Positions 1-8,784 of a DNA stretch of 64,000 nucleotides are shown piece by piece; position 1 is the stretch's first letter, and each line of letters starts with the position of its first letter. Below the pieces are notes generated by a model. That model ran no database searches. It was given only the letters and a program-made list of their open reading frames with translations, and had not been told where the DNA came from. Location of the stretch: contig CAKUUX010000004.1 of NCBI GenBank assembly GCA_934693165.1, positions 67,794 through 131,793 on the forward strand. The letters are read 5' to 3'. Both the position numbers and the translations under genes were made by a program. This stretch comes from an uncultured Candidatus Melainabacteria bacterium. GTDB lineage: Bacteria > Cyanobacteriota > Vampirovibrionia > Gastranaerophilales > Gastranaerophilaceae.

Positions 1-3
1 CAT
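1..3 (-). CDS. start codon of a gene running off the left edge
   Basis: The first three bases read as ATG on the minus strand and are preceded at 8-14 by AAGGAAA, a plausible Shine-Dalgarno sequence about 4 to 7 bases upstream. This looks like the start of a leftward gene whose body lies outside the window. Only the start codon is visible, so nothing can be said about the product. Confidence 0.4.
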
Positions 4-77
4 TTTGTTTCCTTACTTTTTGATAAAGCCATTATATAAAACAAACAAAATCAAATCAACTGGATTATTAATTCAAT

Positions 78-116
78 AAAAAGAGAGGCGAAAGTTTTAC
101 TTTCGCCTCTCTTTTT
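78..116. terminator. bidirectional terminator downstream of tdk
   Basis: A perfect 17-bp stem (78-94 with 100-116) around a 5-base loop has an A-run on the left and a T-run on the right, so it can terminate transcription on either strand. It lies just beyond the tdk stop codon and most likely ends the tdk transcript. Confidence 0.85.
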
Positions 117-125
117 AAATCTTTA

Positions 126-752
126 TTAGAACTTAACTAATTTTAGTCCGATTTTATTTTCCTTTTCTTTTCTTTTTTCAGCTTCTGCATCAGGAAGTTC
201 ATAGCATTTAAGGCAACGAGCTTCGTATGTTTCATCTCCACCTATCATAATCAATGGTGAATTTTTATCAGCAGGTTTACCATTAATAAGTCTTTGAGTT
301 CTTGTAGCATGATCTGAACCACATTTCATACATACAGCATGAAGCTTATCTACTTGTGTTGCAATACACATTAATTGAGGCATTGAACCAAACATATCAC
401 CTTTAAAATCAAGGTCTAATCCAGTACCGATAACTTTTTTACCTTCATTCATTAATTGGCTAATAACAGTTACAATGTTTTCATCAAAGAATTGAAGTTC
501 ATCAATAGCTACGATTTGATCTTCAGGTTTAACAACACTTAAAATCTGAATCGAATGTTTAACCTTAACAGCTTCTAAGAATAAGCCATTACGAGATTCA
601 ATATAATCACCTTTTGTTCTAGTATCAACATCTGGTGAAATAACTTTAACTTTTTTCTTTGCAATAATACAACGTCTAATACGTCTAAGTAATTCTTCAG
701 TTTTACCGCAACTCATCGGTCCGGTAATTAATTCAAAACAATATCCTTGCAC
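126..752 (-). CDS. tdk: thymidine kinase
   Basis: Type II thymidine kinase of 208 aa, a normal length, phosphorylating thymidine to dTMP in the cytoplasmic pyrimidine salvage pathway. The P-loop GPMSCGKT is at residues 11-18. DELQFF at 84-89 holds the Walker B acid and the catalytic Glu85. Four cysteines (141, 144, 180, 183) form the structural zinc ribbon typical of the family. The start is GTG, preceded by AAGGGGTG as ribosome binding site; no ATG lies upstream of the P-loop in frame. The gene appears monocistronic, with a promoter at 812-840 and a strong terminator at 78-116. Confidence 0.95.
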   Translation of the reverse strand: MQGYCFELITGPMSCGKTEELLRRIRRCIIAKKKVKVISPDVDTRTKGDYIESRNGLFLEAVKVKHSIQILSVVKPEDQIVAIDELQFFDENIVTVISQLMNEGKKVIGTGLDLDFKGDMFGSMPQLMCIATQVDKLHAVCMKCGSDHATRTQRLINGKPADKNSPLIMIGGDETYEARCLKCYELPDAEAEKRKEKENKIGLKLVKF

Positions 753-811
753 GGATAAACACCCCTTCTTTTTCTAAGTCATAGTTCCGAGAGACATGAC
801 CTATAAGTAAG

Positions 812-840
812 ATTATATACCTCATAAAAATCTCATGCAA
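812..840 (-). promoter_or_regulatory. sigma-70-type promoter of tdk
   Basis: On the minus strand, TTGCAT (840-835) and TATAAT (817-812) are separated by 17 bases. Transcription would start near 805 and give a leader of about 50 bases before the tdk GTG at 752. Confidence 0.6.
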
Positions 841-1062
841 GAAAGATATTAACTTTATTAAGTAAAGATTTTTTGACAAAATAAAACCGACTATTAATCA
901 AACAGTCGGCAATTAAACCACGTATTAGAAGAGAGGAATTAGAAATTCTGTGGATTTATCTCCACACTATACATATTCCACGGTTCTAAAGTTTTATAAC
1001 GATTTTTAGAAAAAATTTCAAATTTCGTTACAAATGTTAATATAAATTATATCTAACAATCT

Positions 1063-1088
1063 AAAAGCCCACCGTAGTGGGCTTTTTT
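1063..1088. terminator. terminator hairpin after the 123-aa hypothetical gene
   Basis: A 10-bp stem (1063-1072 with 1077-1086) has loop CGTA, with T-tracts on both strands (six T on plus, four on minus). It sits one base beyond the stop codon of the minus-strand gene at 1089-1460. Confidence 0.7.
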
Positions 1089-1460
1089 CTATAGAAACTT
1101 TTTCGTATCATTATACATTGCTGTTGCCAAATCCGAAGTATTTGAAAGTTCCGGATAATCTTGTCTAAAATCTTGAATATCAAAATTACCCAAATAAGAA
1201 CGTAAACGAGAAATTATATCATCGTAACCATCGTATTTTTTTATTAAGTTTTCAATATATGTTTTAACATAAGATTCAATTTTATAATCCGACAAAACAG
1301 AACTTGATGTAGAATCAAATTCATCAGTCTTTTTTGTTTTATCTGTTTTATCATTTTTTTCGACTTTTGTTGCTTTTGCTTCTTTTTCTAGTTGTTTTTC
1401 TAGCGCCTTAATTTCTTTTATTGACATGTCTGATGTATCAATTTTATCAATTTTTGCCAT
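1089..1460 (-). CDS. small charged hypothetical protein
   Basis: I do not recognise this 123-aa cytoplasmic protein. Residues 13-45 are rich in Lys, Glu, Asp and Thr and probably form a charged coil. Residues 55-120 look like a small helical domain ending in a motif around DFRQDYPELS. The start ATG has a strong ribosome binding site (AAAGGAGATGG), so it is likely translated. It is transcribed divergently from tyrS and has its own terminator. It resembles the other small lineage-specific proteins of this window in style, but no function can be assigned. Confidence 0.7.
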   Translation of the reverse strand: MAKIDKIDTSDMSIKEIKALEKQLEKEAKATKVEKNDKTDKTKKTDEFDSTSSSVLSDYKIESYVKTYIENLIKKYDGYDDIISRLRSYLGNFDIQDFRQDYPELSNTSDLATAMYNDTKKFL

Positions 1461-1548
1461 AAGCCATCTCCTTTTTACTCTACATACTATTTATGTTCCA
1501 CATGTATAAAAAGATTTCTCTAAAAAGTAATCATTTGTTACATTTTTT

Positions 1549-1557
1549 TGATATAAT
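1549..1557 (+). promoter_or_regulatory. extended -10 promoter of the tyrS operon
   Basis: TGATATAAT is an extended -10 element (TGn plus a perfect TATAAT at 1552-1557). There is no good -35, as is common for extended -10 promoters. The start of transcription would be near 1564, about 25 bases before the tyrS ATG, with AAAAGGAA as ribosome binding site. Confidence 0.6.
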
Positions 1558-1587
1558 TTTAGTGATAAAAAAAAAAGGAATATATAG

Positions 1588-2811
1588 ATGGTAGAAATTA
1601 AAAAAGAATTTATTGAACAAGCAGAAAAAATTGGTAGAAGTTGTGAAATTTTACCAGGTGGTGTTGAAGAGCTAGCTCAAAAACTTCAATATGCAAAAGA
1701 AAATAATAAACCATTAAGAATAAAATTAGGTATGGATCCAACAAGACCAGATTTGCACTTGGGACATACGGTTGTAATGAGAAAACTTAAAGAATTTCAA
1801 AAACTTGGACACAAAATTGTTTTAATCATTGGTGGTGCAACAGCAATGATTGGGGACCCGTCAGGAAAATCTGAAACACGTCCAGCATTAACAAAAGAAC
1901 AAGTAGAAATTAACGCTAAAACATATTTTGACCAAATTTCAAAAGTTCTTGACGTATCAGATATAGAAGTTGTAAACAATGCTGATTGGTTACACAAAAT
2001 GAATTTTACAGAACTTTTACAACTTGCAAGCAAAGTTACAGTTGCACAAATGATGACAAGAGATGATTTTGCAAAAAGATATTCAGAAGGTAGACCAATT
2101 TCTATCCACGAATTTTTCTATCCACTAATGCAAGCTTATGATTCTGTAGAAATTGATGCAGATATTGAATTTGGTGGCACAGACCAAAGGTTTAACACTC
2201 TTCTAGGTCGTGACATTCAAACTGCTTATGGCAAAAAATATCCTCAAATGGTAATGCTTCTACCTTTAATTGAAGGTACTGATGGTGTAGTTAAAATGAG
2301 CAAATCATATCCAGAACACTGCATTTCATTGACTGATAGCGCAAATGATATGTTCGGTAAAATTATGAGCATTCCTGATAATTTAATTGTCAAATACTAC
2401 GAACTTTTAACAGATGTTGAAAACTCAGAAGTTAAAAGAGTATATGACGCATTAGCAAACGGAACAGAAAATCCTCGTAATTTAAAGCTTGAATTAGCAC
2501 ACGTAATTACAGAACAATATCACGGAAAAGAAATGGCTGACAAAGCTCAAGAAGCTTTCATTAATGTTGTTTCAAACAAAGGTTTGCCTGAAGATATTCC
2601 AGAACATAAATTAACAGAAGCTAAAAATATTTTAGACCTATTACTTGAATTAAACTTTGTACAAAGCAAAGGCGAAGCAAAAAGATTAATTCAAGGTGGT
2701 GGTGTAAAAATTAATGGCGAAAAAATTTCTGATATGACACTAATAGTTGAAGGTTCTGATGACACAATTCTTCAAGCAGGAAAAAGAAAATTTGCTAAAC
2801 TAGTAAAATAG
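1588..2811 (+). CDS. tyrS: tyrosyl-tRNA synthetase
   Basis: Class I aminoacyl-tRNA synthetase of 407 aa that charges tRNA-Tyr. The HIGH-type signature is HLGH at residues 57-60, the KMSKS loop is at 236-240, and FGGTDQRFN near 195-203 belongs to the tyrosine-binding region. A C-terminal S4 RNA-binding domain spans roughly 345-405 (SKGEAKRLIQGGGVKING). Length and motif order fit the TyrZ-like bacterial form. It is the first gene of a plus-strand run with cysK, 12 bases downstream. The tRNA-Tyr gene itself lies at 21330-21415 in the same window. No T-box leader is visible. Confidence 0.97.
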   Translation: MVEIKKEFIEQAEKIGRSCEILPGGVEELAQKLQYAKENNKPLRIKLGMDPTRPDLHLGHTVVMRKLKEFQKLGHKIVLIIGGATAMIGDPSGKSETRPALTKEQVEINAKTYFDQISKVLDVSDIEVVNNADWLHKMNFTELLQLASKVTVAQMMTRDDFAKRYSEGRPISIHEFFYPLMQAYDSVEIDADIEFGGTDQRFNTLLGRDIQTAYGKKYPQMVMLLPLIEGTDGVVKMSKSYPEHCISLTDSANDMFGKIMSIPDNLIVKYYELLTDVENSEVKRVYDALANGTENPRNLKLELAHVITEQYHGKEMADKAQEAFINVVSNKGLPEDIPEHKLTEAKNILDLLLELNFVQSKGEAKRLIQGGGVKINGEKISDMTLIVEGSDDTILQAGKRKFAKLVK

Positions 2812-2823
2812 GAAAGATTAAAT

Positions 2824-3717
2824 ATGAAAGTATATAATAACGTTTTAGAGCTAATCGGAAAAACTCCATTAGTAAAATATTCTGATAATCTATTTTTAAA
2901 ACTAGAATTTTTAAACCCATCACACTCAATAAAAGACAGAGCATCTTTTTATATGTTAAAAGAAGCTGAAAAGCAAGGCTTAATCAATAAAGACACTGTC
3001 ATTATTGAGCCAACTAGTGGAAACACAGGTATTGGACTTGCAATGTGTTGCTCTGTTATGGGATTAAAAATCATAATTGTAATGCCAGAAAGCATGTCAC
3101 TTGAACGCAGAAAACTTATTCAAGGCTATGGCGCAGAACTTGTTTTAACACCAAAAGAAGAAGGTATGCAAGGTGCTGTTAACAAAGCAGAAGAACTAAA
3201 AAAAGAATACCCAAATTCTTTCATACCAATGCAATTCGCAAATCCTGCAAATCCACTTGCACACGTAGAAACAACTTCAAAAGAAATCTTTGAGGATACA
3301 GACGGCAAGGTAGATATCTTTATAGCAGGTATAGGTACAGGTGGAACTGCAATCGGTATGGCAAAGGGATTAAAAGCTTTAAAACCTGAAGTAAAGGTTT
3401 ATGGACTAGAACCAGAAGAAAGTCCTCTTTTAACAGAAGGTCATGCTGGAAGCCACAAAATCCAAGGCATTGGAGCAAATTTTGTACCTGAAATAATAAA
3501 ACAAGGAACTTTAGACGGAGTTGTAACTGTTAAAGGCGACGACGCTATAAAAATGGCAAAAGAAGTTGCAAGAACCAAAGGAATTTTATGTGGAATATCT
3601 TCTGGTGCAAACATATTAGCAGGCAAAAAGCTTGCCGAAGAAAACCCTGACAAGCTTGTGGTTACGGTAGTTTGTGACTTTGGTGAAAGATATTTATCAA
3701 CAGAATTATTTGATTAA
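2824..3717 (+). CDS. cysK: cysteine synthase (O-acetylserine sulfhydrylase)
   Basis: PLP enzyme of 297 aa making L-cysteine from O-acetylserine and sulfide. The Schiff-base lysine is Lys37 in SIKDRA, the substrate loop TSGNTG is at 64-69, and the phosphate-binding GIGTGGT segment is near 170. The C-terminus is compact, without a CBS domain, so a plain synthase is preferred over cystathionine beta-synthase. It sits between tyrS and cysE; the latter makes its substrate, and the two products normally form the cysteine synthase complex. Gene spacing (12 and 20 bases) indicates co-transcription. Confidence 0.95.
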   Translation: MKVYNNVLELIGKTPLVKYSDNLFLKLEFLNPSHSIKDRASFYMLKEAEKQGLINKDTVIIEPTSGNTGIGLAMCCSVMGLKIIIVMPESMSLERRKLIQGYGAELVLTPKEEGMQGAVNKAEELKKEYPNSFIPMQFANPANPLAHVETTSKEIFEDTDGKVDIFIAGIGTGGTAIGMAKGLKALKPEVKVYGLEPEESPLLTEGHAGSHKIQGIGANFVPEIIKQGTLDGVVTVKGDDAIKMAKEVARTKGILCGISSGANILAGKKLAEENPDKLVVTVVCDFGERYLSTELFD

Positions 3718-3737
3718 TTAATAAAAAGGCGAAAATA

Positions 3738-4424
3738 ATGTTAGATAGGGCAATACATCATATAAAAGATGACATTAAAACAATATACGACAAAGACCCT
3801 GCAGCAAGAAATATTCTTGAAGTAATCTTCTGCTACCCAGGGCTTCATGCATTACTAATGCATAGACTTTCTCATAAATTATATAAATGGAAAATACCTT
3901 TCATACCAAGATATATTTCTTTCATTATGAGAATTTTAACAGGTATAGAAATTCACCCAGGGGCACAAATTGGTGATAGATTTTTTATAGACCATGGAGA
4001 AGGCGTAGTTATCGGTGAAACAACAATCATTGGCGATGACGTGCTAATTTATCAACAAGTAACTCTTGGTGGAACAGGTAAAGATACTGGGAAAAGACAC
4101 CCTACTCTTGGAAATGGTGTAATTGTTGGTGCTGGAGCTAAGGTTTTGGGTAACATAACAATAGGTGACAACAGTAGAATTGGTGCAGGCTCAGTTGTTG
4201 TAGACAATGTTCCAGAACATGCTACAGTTGTTGGTATTCCAGGAAAAGTCGTTATTCAGAAAGTTCTTGACAAAAATGGAACTCTTATGCATAACAGAAT
4301 CCCTGATCCCGTTATGTGCAAAATTAACAGACTAACCTATGAAGTAAAAGAATTGCAAGAAAAATTAGGATTTGAAACTGAAAATAAATTAGCAACTGAT
4401 TGTGAAAATGAGGATAAAGAATAA
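3738..4424 (+). CDS. cysE: serine O-acetyltransferase
   Basis: Hexapeptide-repeat acyltransferase of 228 aa that acetylates L-serine from acetyl-CoA, the committed step to cysteine. An N-terminal helical part (1-60) precedes a left-handed beta-helix (about 70-190) with imperfect (I/V)G(x)4 repeats. Asp85-His86 in FIDHGEGVVIGE are the expected catalytic pair. The C-terminal tail is longer and more acidic than in minimal forms. The stop codon overlaps the next start by one base (TAATG), implying translational coupling to the downstream dehydrogenase. Confidence 0.95.
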   Translation: MLDRAIHHIKDDIKTIYDKDPAARNILEVIFCYPGLHALLMHRLSHKLYKWKIPFIPRYISFIMRILTGIEIHPGAQIGDRFFIDHGEGVVIGETTIIGDDVLIYQQVTLGGTGKDTGKRHPTLGNGVIVGAGAKVLGNITIGDNSRIGAGSVVVDNVPEHATVVGIPGKVVIQKVLDKNGTLMHNRIPDPVMCKINRLTYEVKELQEKLGFETENKLATDCENEDKE

Positions 4425-5392
4425 TGAAAGCAATCGTTTTTGATAATGAATTAAAACTTGATAATAATTATGCAAAACCCGTACCAGAAAAAGGCGAAGC
4501 CTTGATAAGAGTAACTTTGGCAGGTATTTGCAATACTGATTTTGAAATCACAAAAGGTTATATGGGCTACGTTGGAGTTTTAGGACACGAATTTGTCGGC
4601 GTTGTAGAAGATGTAAACTCTGATGACAAATCTCTTGTAGGAAAAAGGGTTGTTGCAGAAATTAGCTACGGCTGTCATAAACCTGATTGCGAATGGTGTA
4701 ATCAAGGCTTAGTAAGACATTGCCCTAATAGACACACAATAGGCATTTGGAGAAAAGACGGTTGTTTTGCTGAATACATAACACTTCCAACAGAAATTTT
4801 ATTTGAAGTACCTGAAAATGTTTCAAACGAACAAGTTGTATTTGTAGAACCACTTGCAGCTGCTTGCGAAATTGTTGAACAACTTCACATTCAACCTATC
4901 CAAAAAGTTTTAGTACAAGGTGACGGTAAATTAGGTTTAACAACAGCCTTGGCACTAAACGCTTATAATTATGACGTAACACTAGTTGGTCGACATGAAA
5001 ACAAACTTGAAGTTGCAAAAAATCAAGGTGTAAAAACAATTCTTTCAAAAGATTTAAAAATAGAGCCAACTTGGGATGTTGTTGTTGAGGCAACTGGTTC
5101 TATTGACGGATTTGAAAACGCAATGGCTTTAACTAAACCTAGAGGAACTTTAGTTTTAAAAAGTACAGTTGCAGGTAGCAAAGAAATAAACCTTGCACCA
5201 ATTGTAATCAATGAAATTACCGTTTTAGGTTCTCGTTGTGGACAATTCAAACCTGCTTTACGACTTTTAGAAAATCAAAGAATAGATTTCAAGCCTATGA
5301 TTTCTGAAATCTATAATGTAGATGACGCAATTGAAGCTTTTGACAGAAATAAAGCAAAAGACTCAATAAAAGTTTTAATAAAATTTGATTAA
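4424..5392 (+). CDS. zinc-dependent medium-chain alcohol dehydrogenase
   Basis: MDR-family dehydrogenase of 322 aa. Cys36 and the pair His55-Glu56 supply catalytic zinc ligands. Four cysteines at 84, 89, 92 and 100 match a structural-zinc lobe, though their spacing is unusual. The Rossmann motif GDGKLG lies at 166-171. It resembles threonine, sorbitol and glucose dehydrogenases, but the substrate cannot be told from sequence. It is translationally coupled to cysE (1-base overlap), which hints at a substrate linked to amino-acid metabolism; that link is only inferred from position. Confidence 0.85.
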   Translation: MKAIVFDNELKLDNNYAKPVPEKGEALIRVTLAGICNTDFEITKGYMGYVGVLGHEFVGVVEDVNSDDKSLVGKRVVAEISYGCHKPDCEWCNQGLVRHCPNRHTIGIWRKDGCFAEYITLPTEILFEVPENVSNEQVVFVEPLAAACEIVEQLHIQPIQKVLVQGDGKLGLTTALALNAYNYDVTLVGRHENKLEVAKNQGVKTILSKDLKIEPTWDVVVEATGSIDGFENAMALTKPRGTLVLKSTVAGSKEINLAPIVINEITVLGSRCGQFKPALRLLENQRIDFKPMISEIYNVDDAIEAFDRNKAKDSIKVLIKFD

Positions 5393-5419
5393 TAAACATA
5401 TTTAACCTAAAATAAACTT

Positions 5420-6544
5420 ATGGAAGTAACAGAAAAAACAAACAAGATTACCATTTTAGATAAATACCTCCTAAAACAAGTAATTGGAGTGTTTATTATG
5501 GGTGTTTGTATCTTCACTTCTATTATTTTTGCATCAGATACATTCATTACATTAATCAAACAAATTTCTGAATTCGGTATTCCGTTTAATATTGCATTAA
5601 CAATGATTATCTTAAACTTGCCATCAGTATTTGTAATGACAATTCCAATGGGTATTTTACTTTCAACAGTAATGACCTTAAACAAATTGTCTTTGGCATC
5701 AGAAATCACTGTAATGCGTTCTTGTGGAATAGGCTTAAATAGAATTGCAAAACCAATTTTCATTTTTGGTATCGTAATGGCACTTTTGAGCTTTTTTATT
5801 AACGAAACAGTTGTTCCTGCAACAACAAAGGCTTCTAAGGACTTGGCTATTTGGGCATTAGGTCAAAAAAATATTCCTAATGGAAAGCAAAATTTTACAT
5901 TCAAAGAACTTAGCCCTGATTTAAGTATCAAAAGATTATTCTACGTAGGTTTTGCAAAAGATAGAGTTTTGTATAATATTACCGTTTTAGATTTATCAAA
6001 AGATGATACATTACAAGTTTTACAAGCAAGAACAGGCGCAACTTCACCTGAGGGCTGGAACTTTAATAAAGGCGCTATTTATACAATTACAGATAATAAT
6101 AACGAGGTTTTAAATACAACTTTCTTCGAAAACTCAGTTGCACAATTTGGTGTTGATTTAACAAAAGAAATGAATAAAAACGTAGGTCAAGAACAAAACT
6201 TCCTACAATTAGTAAAATATTTAGCAACAACAGATATTCAAGACGAAGAATTGAAACGAAGCTTGAAAATCCAATTGTTTGAAAAAATAGCCATGCCAGT
6301 AACGACTTTAGTCTTTGTATTAATCGGTGTACCTCTAGCAATTACACCACCTAGAGTTCGTTATAACAGAGGTTTCTTGTTTAGTATCATGATTTTATTC
6401 TTGTACTATGTACTAAGAGCACTTGCCGTATCATTTGCAGAATCAGGAACAATCTCAGGATTTTTAGGTGCTTGGCTTCCAAACTTTATACTTACAATTT
6501 TTGGTATTTGGTTGTATTACAAAAAAGTTTATACAATTAATTAA
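5420..6544 (+). CDS. LptF/LptG family LPS export permease
   Basis: Inner-membrane protein of 374 aa in the YjgP/YjgQ family, the transmembrane part of the ABC machine that extracts LPS and passes it to LptC/A. Three transmembrane helices lie in the first 110 residues, a periplasmic beta-jellyroll-like stretch in about 120-270, and three more helices at the end, the standard arrangement. The start of the protein (ILDKYLLKQVIGVF) is characteristic. Only one such gene is here; LptF and LptG cannot be separated. It ends the tyrS run and has no clear Shine-Dalgarno sequence. Confidence 0.88.
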   Translation: MEVTEKTNKITILDKYLLKQVIGVFIMGVCIFTSIIFASDTFITLIKQISEFGIPFNIALTMIILNLPSVFVMTIPMGILLSTVMTLNKLSLASEITVMRSCGIGLNRIAKPIFIFGIVMALLSFFINETVVPATTKASKDLAIWALGQKNIPNGKQNFTFKELSPDLSIKRLFYVGFAKDRVLYNITVLDLSKDDTLQVLQARTGATSPEGWNFNKGAIYTITDNNNEVLNTTFFENSVAQFGVDLTKEMNKNVGQEQNFLQLVKYLATTDIQDEELKRSLKIQLFEKIAMPVTTLVFVLIGVPLAITPPRVRYNRGFLFSIMILFLYYVLRALAVSFAESGTISGFLGAWLPNFILTIFGIWLYYKKVYTIN

Positions 6545-6560
6545 TCTACTTAGACAAAAC

Positions 6561-6586
6561 AAAAAAGACAATACTAAAGTATTGCC
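6561..6586 (-). terminator. terminator of the 102-aa hypothetical gene
   Basis: Read on the minus strand, an 8-bp stem (with one G-T pair) and loop TTTA is followed by CTTTTTTG. It lies about 60 bases beyond the stop of the minus-strand gene at 6643-6951. Confidence 0.6.
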
Positions 6587-6642
6587 TCAAAAAAGTTTAA
6601 GGGAAATTAGTTTATTAATATTTGGGAAATTAAAAAATCTTT

Positions 6643-6951
6643 TTACATATGCATTTCGAACTTACGAGCAACTTTTGGTTCAGATGCATTTAAGATGCTT
6701 GAAGTCATGATGCTTTCGTGTTCGATGCTTTGAATTTGTTTTGATACTTTGCCACTGAATACATCGTCATTTGTAGCTAAGTATGATTGAATTGCGTTTA
6801 AATTATTTGCAGTTGCTGCTTTAACTGTTGCAGAAATTTTTTCTAAAGTTGTTTCAGGAACACGAACATTCAAACCAAATGGTTTATAAGAAGTTAAACC
6901 TTTGTTTTTGAATAAATCGTTATTGAAAATATTGTTTGTTGTTGTTGCCAT
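6643..6951 (-). CDS. small hypothetical protein with sigma-28-like promoter
   Basis: This 102-aa protein is not recognised. It begins with a Thr/Asn-rich segment (MATTTNNIFNNDLF), followed by predicted amphipathic helices from about 35 to 95 (TLEKISATVKAATANNL). There is no signal peptide or membrane segment. AAAGGAAAT precedes the ATG as ribosome binding site. A GCCGATAT element about 30 bases upstream, with a weak TAAA-type -35, matches the flagellar sigma-28 -10 consensus in seven of eight positions. By that promoter it may belong to the late flagellar set seen elsewhere in this window; the function is unknown. Confidence 0.65.
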   Translation of the reverse strand: MATTTNNIFNNDLFKNKGLTSYKPFGLNVRVPETTLEKISATVKAATANNLNAIQSYLATNDDVFSGKVSKQIQSIEHESIMTSSILNASEPKVARKFEMHM

Positions 6952-6982
6952 TTTAAATATTTCCTTTTCCCTTACAAATTAT

Positions 6983-7010
6983 ATATCGGCACATCCACAT
7001 GATATATTTA
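6983..7010 (-). promoter_or_regulatory. sigma-28-like promoter
   Basis: Minus strand: TAAATATA (7010-7003), 12-base spacer, GCCGATAT (6990-6983). Against the FliA consensus TAAAGTTT-N11-GCCGATAA the -10 matches seven of eight positions, but the -35 is weak and the spacer is one base long. It would drive the gene at 6643-6951. Confidence 0.5.
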
Positions 7011-7069
7011 ATGATTTGAGGCAAAATTCATAAAAAGTTTACATTTATTTACATAAAAAATCAAGATGG

Positions 7070-8692
7070 CTATTTCTTCTTAAAAACGTAAGCCGTAAAA
7101 CTATCGTATAGCAAGCCTTTTGGGAAATATTCATTTTTTATAAAATCACAAATTTCAAATCCATAATCGTTACACATACTCTTAAAGTAGTAGTCCGAAG
7201 TAGGAAAATTGTGCAAGATTATGTAATCAGGTTTATTATTTTTCAATGAATTAATCAAACGAGATTCACCAAAAGTTTCTACATATAATGGCAAATAAGA
7301 ATTGTAATAATCGTCACTTACACGGTTTGTTAAATAATTAAAGAATAAACCTTCTGGTAAAATCAAAATCTTGTCTGTCGGTTTTGTGTTTTCATTTATA
7401 AATTTAATAATATTATTTGAAGTATCTTTATATAAAGATGTTACATAAATTTTACCCATACTTGTTTTTATTGGATATGTAATTTCTTTTCTTGTTGGTA
7501 AGTTATAAACAAAAAACGCTATTGATACTAAAACTAAATATATTGATACAAATTTTTTAAAATCTTTTTTGATAAAACAAATTGTTGCTATCAATAAAAT
7601 TGGTATAAAAAATACACCATAAGAATTTAAGGCAGTTGCCCAAAAAACTTTTAAAGAAACTAAAAATGCTGATATAGAAAAAACTTTAACATCTTGAGAT
7701 TGTTTTTTTAAGAAAACACACATTAATACAAATAATACTAATGGTAAAAATATAAATGTTTCAAGAGATGCTAATTTAAAAGTAAAGAAAACAGCTAAAG
7801 CATATAAAAAATAAGCTTTAATTTTACTTTTATCTATAAAATATGTACCGTTATAAATTAACGCTATAGGAAAAATTGTCATTAAAAAATTTCTAGTTAA
7901 CAAGCCCAAAGTCTGCTTTTGAAAGGTTAATCCTGAAATTGAATAAAAATAATTAAGCGTATTTGTTTTAGACATTGCATAAATATCTTTTAAATTACCA
8001 ATCAAATCCTGCAATCCTAAACCTTGCAAAAACAAAATTTCAAACAAAATAAAAGGTGCAATTATTAATGTTACAAATGAAACTATATTTTGTTTTATAG
8101 AAAGTTTGTTCTTAAAAGCTACGTAAATAAAAATTAAACAGTACGGAAGGAACTCATATTTATTTGATATTGCTAAACCTGCAAAGAAGGTACTTAAGTA
8201 ATATAAAAAAGAATTATTCTTACGAATAAATTGAATTAATAAATATATTGAAATCAGACAAAACGCCATGCCATAAGTCATTGAGAAGGAATATGGAAAA
8301 ACATAATTAAAGACATGGAAGGAAAAACCACCTATAATTATTGTTATAGACGCAATTGAAAAAGCTAAAAATTTGTCAAAAAATTGTCTTGATAATAAAT
8401 ATACACAGGCAACAATAACAGACATAGTTAAAACACCTGAAAGATATAATACATTTATATTTAAGCCAAAAAATTTAAATAAAAAAGCGTTGTACAAATA
8501 TGCAAATGGACCATAAATATTAAACAAATCCTTGTATAAAACAGCACCTTCTAAAATTCGTTTTGGATAATATACTTCTCTACCAGAATCAATTATTAAA
8601 CTTCCTTGATGAGCATAAGATAGCCCAAAAACCAATAAAGATAGCAATATTAAAGAAATTATGTATTTATATTTTAAACAAAAATTTTTCAT
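7070..8692 (-). CDS. GT-C type membrane glycosyltransferase
   Basis: Integral membrane protein of 540 aa with about 11 hydrophobic helices in residues 10-400 and a soluble C-terminal part. Near the N-terminus, after the first helix, comes IDSGREVYYPKRILEGAVLY, the first periplasmic loop with the acidic catalytic residue typical of GT39/ArnT-like GT-C enzymes that use polyprenyl-phosphate sugars. The C-terminal region resembles the periplasmic domain of such enzymes. It probably adds a sugar to a surface glycolipid or protein; donor and acceptor cannot be told. It is monocistronic and AT-rich. Confidence 0.7.
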   Translation of the reverse strand: MKNFCLKYKYIISLILLSLLVFGLSYAHQGSLIIDSGREVYYPKRILEGAVLYKDLFNIYGPFAYLYNAFLFKFFGLNINVLYLSGVLTMSVIVACVYLLSRQFFDKFLAFSIASITIIIGGFSFHVFNYVFPYSFSMTYGMAFCLISIYLLIQFIRKNNSFLYYLSTFFAGLAISNKYEFLPYCLIFIYVAFKNKLSIKQNIVSFVTLIIAPFILFEILFLQGLGLQDLIGNLKDIYAMSKTNTLNYFYSISGLTFQKQTLGLLTRNFLMTIFPIALIYNGTYFIDKSKIKAYFLYALAVFFTFKLASLETFIFLPLVLFVLMCVFLKKQSQDVKVFSISAFLVSLKVFWATALNSYGVFFIPILLIATICFIKKDFKKFVSIYLVLVSIAFFVYNLPTRKEITYPIKTSMGKIYVTSLYKDTSNNIIKFINENTKPTDKILILPEGLFFNYLTNRVSDDYYNSYLPLYVETFGESRLINSLKNNKPDYIILHNFPTSDYYFKSMCNDYGFEICDFIKNEYFPKGLLYDSFTAYVFKKK

Positions 8693-8784
8693 ATATTAAT
8701 AGAATTTAACAAAAAGAATTAAAAAAGGCAATTTATTCTAAAAAAAATACTTTATAAAAGAGTGTAGTTTAGGAGTAAGGTTAA

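Larger units (their letters stand above)
753..1088. other. intergenic region with hairpins, no gene seen
   Basis: No convincing ORF is present. Besides the tdk promoter there is an inverted repeat CCGACT/AGTCGG (887-892 with 904-909), a hairpin TGTGGA/TCCACA (949-954 with 961-966), and the terminator hairpin at 1063-1086 whose stronger T-run is on the plus strand. A plus-strand structured RNA between about 885 and 1088 is possible, but no good promoter was found, so this remains a weak suggestion. Confidence 0.3.

Noticed and set aside
873..901. TTGACA at 873-878 as promoter of a plus-strand RNA
   Set aside because: No acceptable -10 at 16 to 18 bases; kept only as a weak remark on the region.
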